Of a stretch of DNA of 64,000 nucleotides, positions 57,367 through 64,000 are shown piece by piece. Under the pieces are notes generated by a model. The model was not told the DNA's origin, did not search any database, and saw nothing but the letters and a program-made list of their open reading frames with translations. A program made the position numbers and the translations under genes. The stretch is taken from NCBI RefSeq assembly GCF_014174165.1, contig NZ_JABEQN010000002.1, positions 186,001 to 250,000 of the forward strand, written 5' to 3'. This DNA is from Gluconacetobacter dulcium (GTDB lineage: Bacteria > Pseudomonadota > Alphaproteobacteria > Acetobacterales > Acetobacteraceae). Numbering within the stretch: the first letter of the stretch is position 1; the number at the start of each line of letters is the position of its first letter.

Positions 57367-59384
57367 GGCGGTGCCTCCGATCCGGGTCCGGAGGCCAGGG
57401 CCTGATAGACAGCCAGATTTTCCTCCACGCGCTGGATATAGCTGCGGGTTTCGGCAAACGGAATGCTCTCGATCCAGTCGAGCATGGCCGTGGGCGTAGG
57501 GTCGGCATGCGCAGGGTCGCCAACCGAGGCCAGCCACTGGTCCGTGCGGTGCGGCCCGGCATTGTAGGCCGCCAGGACATAGGGAACCGCGCCGTCGAAC
57601 CTGCGCATCAGCCGCGAGAGATAGGCGGTGCCGATTCGCATGTTCAGAGTCGGGTCGGTGAGGCTGGCGCCCGTCAGCGTGCCGGTCGCGAGGCCAGCCC
57701 ACCGCGACACGTCGCGCGCGGCACCCGGCAGAAGCTGCATCAGCCCATAGGCACCGGCCCGGCTGACGATGGCGGGATCGAAACTGCTTTCCTGCCGGAT
57801 CACCGCCATGACGAAGCCGGCGGGCAATCCCTCTTCGAGCGTGGCCCGGAACGGCGTCGGCCAGCCGAGCGGCAGCAGCGCGATTCCGTCGCGGCCCGCG
57901 CGGCGGGTAATCGCCACCGCCACGTCGGGCATGCCCAGCCGCACCGCGAGCATCGCGGCGAGGGCATGGCCGGCGGCATTATCCTGCCGCGAATCCTGCA
58001 ACAGCAGGAAATCGCGCGCATGGGGCAGGTCGCCCTGGGCCGCCAGAAGCCGGGCCGCCTGCACCAGATCGCTGGCCTCGAACCGGTGCATGTCGTCGGT
58101 GGTCCATGCCGGCATGGGCACGCGGCCCAGCCGGTCGCGAACCAGCGCGCCGGAGCGTTCGGGAAACAGCAGGGGGCTGGCGGCATCTCCGTCCAGCCGC
58201 GACAGCGCCATCTGGCCGTAGAAGGTGCCGGGCATGGCGGCGGCCTGCTGCCACGCCGTGCGCGCGCCCGTGGTGTCGCCGGATTCCTCCAGCGCGCGGC
58301 CGGTCCAGTACAGGCCGCGACTGCGGGTGATCAGCGCGCGGGAGGTGCAGAGCGATCGGAACCGTTCCGTGGCGCGTTTCGGATCGTGCAGACGGCGCAG
58401 CAGAATCCACCCGGCCAGGAAATCGGCATCGTTCCGGGCAGCCTGGCTCATGTCGCTGGTCGCGATCGCCAGAGACAGCGCCTCCTGATCGCGGCCGGCC
58501 AGCAGCATTTCATGCGCCAGCGAGTCCCGTTCGCTCCAGAAGGCGGGCAGGGGCATGCGCCGTTCGGCCGCGAGGCCGGATTGCGGCCAGAGGGCAGCGG
58601 CCTCATCGACCTGTCCCGTCCGTCGCAGCCAGCGCAGCCGGTCCAGGATCAGGATGGGGTCATCGGCCTGCGAGGGCGGTACAGCCGCCAGCGCGGACAC
58701 TCCGGCGGCCATGCCGGAATCGGGCCGGGCCGTTCGCAAGGCAAGCCGGGCCAGTGCCAATGCCCGCCGTGCCGGGGGCAACCGGGTGGCCTGCCTGCGG
58801 GCGGCATCGGTATGGCCGTCCAGTTCCTGGCGGTTGAACCGTTGCCACTGGTCGTCTTCCGTCAGCGCGGAGCCGAAGACCGCCAGAAACGGGCCTTCAT
58901 CCGCCGCCCGGTCGATTCCCGCCACCCAGGCCTGTCGGGCTTGGGCCATCAGGCCGGGCGATGGCGCGGGCAGGCGGGCGCAGGCCAGCAGAGCGGGGGC
59001 GGCGGTGAGCGGCAGTGTGGCGCAGGCCCGTGCCAGGGCGTCGTCATCGACGGGGGCCTGTGCCATCAGGCTCTGGACGCGGGCCAGCATCGCCGCGCGA
59101 CGGGGCCATGCCGGCTGCTGGTCGAGGAAGGCCAGATAGTCGCCGATGCTCCCGCCTTCGGGAGAGAGGAGACGCAGGTAGGTTTCGACCCGAGCCGCCA
59201 CGTCGCCCGACGCCGGAGGCAAGGAGGGTGCGGCGGGGATGTCGCTGGCGATGTCACGGGCGGTCGCGGGGGAGGACAGGCACGCGAGGACCGTCCACGC
59301 CGCGATGCCCGCCACGCGCGCAAGGCCCCTCCCGGAGCGCGATGGGACGCGACGCGGGGTGGGGGGCATGGCGAATGGCGGCAT
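57363..59384 (-). CDS. Soluble lytic murein transglycosylase (Slt type)
   Basis: A 673-residue periplasmic enzyme that cleaves peptidoglycan glycan strands. It has an N-terminal signal (GIAAWTVLACLSSPATA), a long alpha-helical superhelical region, and a C-terminal SLT domain with catalytic glutamate in VIRQESSFDP, then AYGLMQLLPG, and TAYLSRLMRRFDG. ATG at 59384 is chosen for its GAGG; ATG at 59396 is also possible. It overlaps pgpA by ATGA. Confidence 0.9.
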   Translation of the reverse strand: MPPFAMPPTPRRVPSRSGRGLARVAGIAAWTVLACLSSPATARDIASDIPAAPSLPPASGDVAARVETYLRLLSPEGGSIGDYLAFLDQQPAWPRRAAMLARVQSLMAQAPVDDDALARACATLPLTAAPALLACARLPAPSPGLMAQARQAWVAGIDRAADEGPFLAVFGSALTEDDQWQRFNRQELDGHTDAARRQATRLPPARRALALARLALRTARPDSGMAAGVSALAAVPPSQADDPILILDRLRWLRRTGQVDEAAALWPQSGLAAERRMPLPAFWSERDSLAHEMLLAGRDQEALSLAIATSDMSQAARNDADFLAGWILLRRLHDPKRATERFRSLCTSRALITRSRGLYWTGRALEESGDTTGARTAWQQAAAMPGTFYGQMALSRLDGDAASPLLFPERSGALVRDRLGRVPMPAWTTDDMHRFEASDLVQAARLLAAQGDLPHARDFLLLQDSRQDNAAGHALAAMLAVRLGMPDVAVAITRRAGRDGIALLPLGWPTPFRATLEEGLPAGFVMAVIRQESSFDPAIVSRAGAYGLMQLLPGAARDVSRWAGLATGTLTGASLTDPTLNMRIGTAYLSRLMRRFDGAVPYVLAAYNAGPHRTDQWLASVGDPAHADPTPTAMLDWIESIPFAETRSYIQRVEENLAVYQALASGPGSEAPP

Positions 59385-59417
59385 GACGGGCCTCATGTCA
59401 GCAGGCGTGGCGCGCGA

Positions 59418-60071
59418 TCATGACACGACATGCCAGATTTCGCCGCCGCCCTTGATGATCAGTTCGATCGCCACGCCCAGCACGATCAGCAGCCCGATCC
59501 AGGCGATCCAGCGGAACCGTTCCAGCAGCCGGGCGATCAGCGAGGCCGCCAGGGCCATCATCAGCACCGAGATCGCGAGGCCGGAGATCAGCACCCACAG
59601 ATGCTCGCCGGCCGCGCCGGCGACGGCCAGTACGTTGTCGAGGCTCATCGACAGGTCGGCGACGATGATCCGGATGATGGCGGAACGCAGCGCGCCGGGG
59701 GGCGCTTCGTCGGAGGCCGCCGGGGCTTCCTGCTGGCGCAGTTCGCGGAACATGCGCCAGCAGACCCACAGCAGCAGAATGCCGCCGGCCAGGGTCAGGC
59801 CGATGATGGCCAGCAACTGGACGGCGACGATCGCCAGGCAGACGCGAATGATCGCGGCTGCGGCGACACCGGCCAGGATGGCGCGCCCCCGCAGCGGGTG
59901 CGGCAGGCCGCGCACGGCCAGGCCGATCACCACGGCGTTGTCGCCGGCCAGGGTCAGGTCGATCAGGATGACCTGCAACAGCGAGGCCAGCGCGGAAAGG
60001 GTGAAGATGGTCTCGCTCCCGACAGAGAATAATCCATCGGCATGTGGCCGATGCCGCGTGATGTTGACCAT
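59418..60071 (-). CDS. YjbE/TerC-family integral membrane protein
   Basis: A 217-residue membrane protein of the YjbE/TerC family with about seven hydrophobic helices. IDLTLAGDNAVVIGLA and VADLSMSLDNVLAVAG carry the paired Asp-Asn family motifs in helices 2 and 6. The family is linked to metal (Mn or Ca) export or membrane metallation of exported proteins. The start at 60071 is chosen by length. The frame is open far upstream, but that extends antisense through the purB gene. Confidence 0.82.
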   Translation of the reverse strand: MVNITRHRPHADGLFSVGSETIFTLSALASLLQVILIDLTLAGDNAVVIGLAVRGLPHPLRGRAILAGVAAAAIIRVCLAIVAVQLLAIIGLTLAGGILLLWVCWRMFRELRQQEAPAASDEAPPGALRSAIIRIIVADLSMSLDNVLAVAGAAGEHLWVLISGLAISVLMMALAASLIARLLERFRWIAWIGLLIVLGVAIELIIKGGGEIWHVVS

Positions 60072-60197
60072 TCCCGTTACAACCCGGCAAGGGCTCTGCC
60101 GCTTTCGAAGGAAGACGTGGCGCGGGAAATCGGCTAAAGGGGCAGCCCCGTCCCCGGAACAGATGTCGATTGATCCGGGATAGCCGCATGACGTGAC

Positions 60198-60216
60198 GAT
60201 GCCGCCCGGCGGCATC
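60198..60216. repeat. 19-bp palindrome upstream of purB
   Basis: GATGCCGCC and GGCGGCATC are perfect arms around a single C, at 27 bases before the purB start. It may be an operator or a leader hairpin. No known purine regulatory motif is recognised. Confidence 0.4.
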
Positions 60217-60242
60217 TGGTCGAAGAGAGAAAGCCGAGCACG

Positions 60243-61598
60243 ATGGTTCCGCGTTATACCCGTCCCGCCATGGCCGCCATCTGGGCCCCCGAGAACCGGT
60301 ATCGGATCTGGTTCGAAATCGAGGCTCTGGCGTGCGAAGCCATGGCGCAGTACGGCGGCGTGCCGGCGGAAGCCGCGCGCGTGGTGCGCGAGAAGGGCGA
60401 TGCCGCCATGGCCGCGTTCTCGCAGGCCGATCTGGACCGCATCGACGAGATCGAGGCCGAGACGCGCCATGACGTTATCGCCTTCCTGACCTGGCTGGCC
60501 GAGAAGATCGGCCCGGAAAGCCGGTTCGTGCATCTGGGCATGACATCGTCGGACGTGCTCGATACCTGCCTGTCGGTGCAACTGGTCCAGGCGACCGACA
60601 TGCTGCTGGCGGATCTGGACGCCGTGCTGGAGGCGCTGAAGCGCCGGGCGTTCGAGCATAAATACACGCTGACCATCGGCCGCAGCCACGCGATCCATGC
60701 CGAGCCGACTTCGTTCGGCCTGAAGCTGGCCGGCCATTACGCCGAATTCGCCCGCAATCGCGAGCGACTGGTGCGTGCCCGCGCCGAAATCGCCACCTGC
60801 GCCATTTCTGGCGCGGTGGGTACCTATGCCCACGTCGATCCGCGCGTCGAGACCTTCGTGGCCGGGAAGCTGGGGCTGGAACCGGAGGGCGTTTCGACCC
60901 AGGTGATCCCGCGCGACCGCCATGCGGCCTATTTCTGCACGCTCGCGGTCATCGCCAGCGGCATCGAGCGGCTGGCGATCGAAGTGCGCCATCTCCAGCG
61001 TTCGGAAGTGCGTGAAGCCGAGGAATTCTTCCATCCGGGCCAGAAGGGCTCGTCGGCGATGCCGCACAAGCGCAACCCGGTGCTGTCGGAAAACCTGACC
61101 GGACTGGCGCGACTGGTGCGTGCCCATGTCATCCCGGCGCTGGAGAATGTGGCGCTGTGGCACGAGCGCGACATCAGCCACTCGTCGGTCGAGCGCAATA
61201 TCTGCCCCGACGGCACGATCGGGCTGGATTTCGCGCTGGCTCGTCTGGCCGGCATGATGGAAAAGCTGGTGATCTATCCGGATCGCATGATGGCCAACCT
61301 GGAGAGCCTGGGCGGCGTCGTCCATTCCGGCGAGGTGCTGCTGGCACTGGCGCGGGCCGGCATCCTGCGCGAGGACGCCTACCGGATCGTCCAGCGCAAT
61401 GCCATGGCGACCTGGACCAGACTGGGCGAGCCCGATGGCCGTACGTTCCGCGAGAACCTGGATGCCGACCCCGAAGTGGCTGGCCGCGTGCCGGCCGAGG
61501 TGCTGGATGCGGCGATGAACAGCGATTCCCATCTGGGTGCGCTGGATCACAGCTATACCCGCGTTTTCGGCGAAGCCGGCCCGGCCCGCGCCGGCTGA
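60243..61598 (+). CDS. purB: Adenylosuccinate lyase
   Basis: A 451-residue enzyme that acts twice in purine synthesis. It has the signature SSAMPHKRNPVLSENLTGLAR, TSSDVLDTCLSVQL and GRSHAIHAEPTSFGLKLAGH, and GTYAHVDPRVE. It is the first gene of a plus-strand purine set with purC, purS and purQ. ATG at 60243 is the start; upstream is a 171-bp gap shared with the divergent YjbE gene. Confidence 0.97.
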   Translation: MVPRYTRPAMAAIWAPENRYRIWFEIEALACEAMAQYGGVPAEAARVVREKGDAAMAAFSQADLDRIDEIEAETRHDVIAFLTWLAEKIGPESRFVHLGMTSSDVLDTCLSVQLVQATDMLLADLDAVLEALKRRAFEHKYTLTIGRSHAIHAEPTSFGLKLAGHYAEFARNRERLVRARAEIATCAISGAVGTYAHVDPRVETFVAGKLGLEPEGVSTQVIPRDRHAAYFCTLAVIASGIERLAIEVRHLQRSEVREAEEFFHPGQKGSSAMPHKRNPVLSENLTGLARLVRAHVIPALENVALWHERDISHSSVERNICPDGTIGLDFALARLAGMMEKLVIYPDRMMANLESLGGVVHSGEVLLALARAGILREDAYRIVQRNAMATWTRLGEPDGRTFRENLDADPEVAGRVPAEVLDAAMNSDSHLGALDHSYTRVFGEAGPARAG

Positions 61599-61622
61599 GG
61601 CACAGGAGCAGCCAGAGCCCGT

Positions 61623-62357
61623 ATGTGTACGATCGTCCTGTCCTTTGCCCCCGGCGCCGCCTGGCCACTGCTGTTCGGTGCCAACCGTGACGAACGGCTG
61701 GACCGCATATGGGACGCGCCCGGCCGCCACTGGCCGGATCGGCCCACGGTGGTCGGCGGACGGGACAGGCTGGCCGGCGGGTCTTGGCTGGCCCTGAACG
61801 ATGCGGGCGTGGTTGCCGGCGTGATGAATCGGGTGGGCAGCCTGGGTCCGGCGCCGGGCAAGCGTTCGCGCGGCGAACTGCCTCTGCTGGCGCTGGACCA
61901 TGCCACGGCGGCCGAGGCGGCGCGGGCCATCGGCAACCTGGATGCCGGGGCGTGGCGGTCGTTCAACATGATGGTGGCCGACCGCGAGAACGCCTATTTC
62001 ATCTCCGGCCTCGGCTATGCCACACCGGAGGTCAGGGCGCTGGAACCCGGCACGCACATGGCCGCGACGACCGAACCCGACGATATGTCGATCCCGCGCA
62101 TCGGCCGGCACCTGCCACGCTTCCGCGAGGCCGAGCGCCCGGTGCCGCCGGATTGGGCGAACTGGACGCGCCTGCTCTCCGACCGTTCGCTGCCGGCCGG
62201 TAGCGAACTGAACATTCCGCCGCGCGCGGGATTCGGCACATGCAGTTCGTCTGTCATCGGCCTGCCGGCCGATCCGGCCACCACGCCGTCCTGGCATTTC
62301 GCGGCCGGCGCGCCGGATCGCGTGGGCTATGCGGCGGTGGATCTCTCCGCCGCCTGA
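61623..62357 (+). CDS. NRDE family protein (TANGO2-like)
   Basis: A 244-residue protein starting with MCTIVLSF and the NRDE motif in LLFGANRDERLDR. GGRDRLAGGSWLALND is also conserved. The eukaryotic TANGO2 relatives have been linked to heme or lipid handling. Cys2 with the N-terminal methionine removed would form an Ntn-hydrolase-like nucleophile. It lies between purB and purC but has no obvious purine role. Confidence 0.88.
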   Translation: MCTIVLSFAPGAAWPLLFGANRDERLDRIWDAPGRHWPDRPTVVGGRDRLAGGSWLALNDAGVVAGVMNRVGSLGPAPGKRSRGELPLLALDHATAAEAARAIGNLDAGAWRSFNMMVADRENAYFISGLGYATPEVRALEPGTHMAATTEPDDMSIPRIGRHLPRFREAERPVPPDWANWTRLLSDRSLPAGSELNIPPRAGFGTCSSSVIGLPADPATTPSWHFAAGAPDRVGYAAVDLSAA

Positions 62358-62513
62358 GCGACCGGCGGCACCGTCATGGCGTGCCGTCGAGGGAATAGTA
62401 TCTTCCGCGACCAATCATTGCTATGAGGCAGTCGCATTCCGGGGGGCTCACAGGGCTCCCATATCGGAGGACATGCAGCCCATGCCCTCCATCAGCCGCA
62501 TGTAAGGACGAGT

Positions 62514-63278
62514 ATGGCCCGCCGTCGTCAGCTCTACGAAGGAAAAGCCAAGATCCTCTTCGAGGGTCCGGAACCTGGGACGCTGGTCCAGTATTTCAAG
62601 GATGATGCCACGGCCGGAAACGGAGCGAAGAAGGGGATCATCACCGGCAAGGGCGTGCTGAACAACCGCATCAGCGAGCATCTGATGATGCGCCTGCACG
62701 ATATCGGCATCCCGACCCATTTCATCCGCCGCCTGAACATGCGCGAGCAGTTGATCCGTGAAGTCGAGATCATTCCGCTGGAAGTCGTGGTGCGCAACGT
62801 CGCCGCCGGCAGCCTGGCCAAGCGGCTGGGCATTCCCGAGGGCACGCGCCTGCCGCGCACGATCATCGAATATTACTACAAGAACGACAGCCTGAACGAC
62901 CCGATGGTCAGCGAAGAGCATATCACGGCCTTCGACTGGGCCAGTGTTCATGATCTGGACGACATGGTTGCGCTGACCATGCGCACCAACGATTTCCTGA
63001 CCGGGCTGTTCGTCGGCATCGGCATCACGCTGGTCGATTTCAAGCTCGAGTTCGGCCGGCTGTGGGAAGGCGACGAGATGCGCATCGTCCTGGCGGACGA
63101 AATCTCGCCCGACAATTGCCGTCTGTGGGACGCGAAGACCAGCGAGAAGCTGGACAAGGACCGCTTCCGGCGCGACCTGGGCCGTGTCGAGGAAGCATAT
63201 CAGGAAGTGGCCTGGCGGCTCGGCATCCTGCCCGAGGCCACGAATTCCGACATGAAGGGGCCGGAGGTGATGCAATGA
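62514..63278 (+). CDS. purC: Phosphoribosylaminoimidazole-succinocarboxamide synthase
   Basis: A 254-residue SAICAR synthase that adds aspartate to CAIR using ATP. It opens with [20 protein letters not shown] and has [17 protein letters not shown] and [21 protein letters not shown] precedes ATG at 62514. The stop overlaps purS (ATGA). Confidence 0.97.
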   Translation: MARRRQLYEGKAKILFEGPEPGTLVQYFKDDATAGNGAKKGIITGKGVLNNRISEHLMMRLHDIGIPTHFIRRLNMREQLIREVEIIPLEVVVRNVAAGSLAKRLGIPEGTRLPRTIIEYYYKNDSLNDPMVSEEHITAFDWASVHDLDDMVALTMRTNDFLTGLFVGIGITLVDFKLEFGRLWEGDEMRIVLADEISPDNCRLWDAKTSEKLDKDRFRRDLGRVEEAYQEVAWRLGILPEATNSDMKGPEVMQ

Positions 63279-63517
63279 AAGTACGCGTGACGGTCATGCT
63301 GAAGGACGGCGTGCTGGACCCGCAGGGCAAGGCCGTGGGCCATGCCCTGCATGTACTGGGCTTCGGTGGTGTGGGCGAGGTCAGGATCGGCCGCGTGATC
63401 GAACTGGAACTGGACGAGACCGACCCCGCCGTGGCACGCGAGAAAGCCGATGCCATGGCGCGCGGCCTGCTGGCCAATCTGGTGATCGAGGATTTCGTGA
63501 CCGAGGTGGTGGCATGA
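63275..63517 (+). CDS. purS: Phosphoribosylformylglycinamidine synthase subunit PurS
   Basis: An 80-residue subunit that links PurL and PurQ in the small-type FGAM synthase. It has [21 protein letters not shown] and [13 protein letters not shown] at the usual length. It overlaps purC (ATGA) and the next gene (ATGA), all in a chain of coupled translation. Confidence 0.96.
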   Translation: MKVRVTVMLKDGVLDPQGKAVGHALHVLGFGGVGEVRIGRVIELELDETDPAVAREKADAMARGLLANLVIEDFVTEVVA

Positions 63518-63891
63518 GCGCCCGTCGTTCCATTCTGCTGGTCGCCGCCCTGGCGGCCGGCCTCCCGGCTTCGGCCATGGCCCAGCGCGTCTCGAATTTG
63601 CAGGGTGGGCGGTTCCTGGAACTGTGCAGCCGCGCGCCCAGCGTTGCGATCTGCGATGCCTACCTCTCCGGCCTGGCCGATTCTGTTGCGCTGACGCATG
63701 TCTATGACCGCAACGAAGGCGACAAGGCCGCGCCGACCGGCTTTTGCATCAAATCCGGCGTGACCAGCGCCGAGATGCGCGGGCATGTCGTCTCCTGGCT
63801 GCATGCCCATACCGACCAGTTGTCCAAGCCCGTCGGGGAACTGACCTTTACCGCCCTGCATGAGGCCTATCCCTGCGGTGGCGGCAAATGA
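63514..63891 (+). CDS. Exported Rap1a/Tai-like protein
   Basis: A 125-residue exported protein with a signal peptide ([19 protein letters not shown], cleavage near residue 24). The mature part matches the Rap1a/Tai family pattern: [43 protein letters not shown] and a final EAYPCGGG, with four cysteines that could form two disulfides. In Serratia Rap1a is an immunity protein of a type VI effector, but most relatives have no known effector. It lies between purS and purQ with 4-nt overlaps at both ends, which is an odd place for a periplasmic protein. Confidence 0.75.
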   Translation: MSARRSILLVAALAAGLPASAMAQRVSNLQGGRFLELCSRAPSVAICDAYLSGLADSVALTHVYDRNEGDKAAPTGFCIKSGVTSAEMRGHVVSWLHAHTDQLSKPVGELTFTALHEAYPCGGGK

Positions 63892-64000
63892 AGGCCGGAA
63901 TCGTCGTCTTTCCGGGCACGAACCGGGAACGTGACATGGCGATCGCGCTGCGGGTCGTGACCGGGCGCGAGCCGGTGATGATCTGGCATGGCGAAACCGA
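63888..64000 (+). CDS. purQ: Phosphoribosylformylglycinamidine synthase subunit PurQ (5' part)
   Basis: The first 37 codons of PurQ, cut by the window edge. [20 protein letters not shown] and MIWHGET are the N-terminus of the glutamine amidotransferase that supplies ammonia to FGAM synthase. The start overlaps the Rap1a/Tai-like stop as ATGA. Confidence 0.9.
   Translation, partial: MKAGIVVFPGTNRERDMAIALRVVTGREPVMIWHGET

Noticed and set aside
57309-59423. A 704-codon plus-strand frame opposite the transglycosylase gene
   Set aside because: It is antisense to a gene with a signal peptide and catalytic motif, and has no domain.
60072-60242. A yybP-ykoY manganese riboswitch before the YjbE/TerC gene
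   Set aside because: I looked for the conserved GGGGAGUA core and the paired downstream elements on the minus strand and did not find them.
60072-62414. Upstream extension of the YjbE/TerC frame
   Set aside because: The frame is open for over 700 extra codons but runs antisense through purB and the NRDE gene; the family length is matched from 60071.
63514-63891. A type VI secretion immunity module
   Set aside because: No effector, VgrG, Hcp or other secretion gene is in the visible sequence, and the gene is embedded in a purine operon.

Overview
The window is GC-rich chromosomal DNA (not computed, but clearly well above 60% by eye) from an alphaproteobacterium. Family-level features point to this group: an E1-beta pyruvate dehydrogenase subunit carrying its own lipoyl domain, a GTTC-N7-GTTC LexA box before lexA, aerobic-type CobS/CobT with a J-domain partner, UbiG, and DUF4167/DUF1178/DUF3553 proteins. 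The overall style (acetic-acid-bacterium-like proteins, a lactonase, an extracytoplasmic orientation of several small proteins) suggests Acetobacteraceae, perhaps Gluconacetobacter or Komagataeibacter. That genus-level placement is inference. I see no insertion sequence, phage gene, CRISPR array, rRNA or toxin locus.

Layout. 0.2-6.8 kb: MscS channel, cobT-cobS-J-domain gene (-), BolA and a LolA-like lipoprotein (+), lipB (-). 6.9-10.9 kb: tRNA-Leu(GAG), galU, a phosphomannomutase/phosphoglucomutase, DUF3553, moaA. 11-15.4 kb: an NDUFAF5-like methyltransferase (-), comF, glutaredoxin, DUF1178, DUF2147, a secreted lactonase. 15.4-25.8 kb: ubiG (-), then lysC, a flavin oxidoreductase and a RodZ-like gene in overlapping series, then ispG, hisS, prfA, prmC and the DUF4167 gene, with one small secreted-protein gene placed backwards between prfA and prmC. 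26-30.7 kb: biotin locus, bioA (-) facing bioF, an alpha/beta hydrolase and a single gene that fuses BioC to BioD. 30.8-34.6 kb: a glycine-rich RcnB-like protein, lexA and moeA (-), rpmG, ftsB-like (-).

34.6-47.3 kb: eno, kdsA, pyrG, secG and tpiA on the minus strand face ppiD-trpEGDC-moaC on the plus strand. 47.3-56.9 kb: a large XRE-type regulator (-) divergent from pdhA-pdhB-pdhC-lpd-lipA-coq10/ratA, then a His/Pro-rich exported protein. 56.4-60.1 kb: cinA/pncC, pgpA, a lytic transglycosylase and a YjbE/TerC membrane protein (-). 60.2-64 kb: purB, an NRDE/TANGO2 protein, purC, purS, a Rap1a/Tai-like exported protein and the start of purQ.

Functionally this is almost all housekeeping: cofactor synthesis (lipoate, biotin, molybdopterin, cobalamin, ubiquinone), tryptophan and purine synthesis, central carbon (enolase, triose-phosphate isomerase, pyruvate dehydrogenase) and cell envelope. 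lipB and lipA serve the lipoyl domains of PdhB and PdhC. I found no convincing new multi-gene system. The most notable points are the BioC-BioD fusion, a Rap1a/Tai-like gene embedded by 4-nt overlaps inside the purSQ operon, a gene order that one inversion would derive from the order I recall as common in alphaproteobacteria, a 161-bp inverted-repeat-bounded element between DUF4167 and bioA, a candidate operator before pdhA, and a near-identical DNA tract shared by the pdhB and pdhC lipoyl domains.
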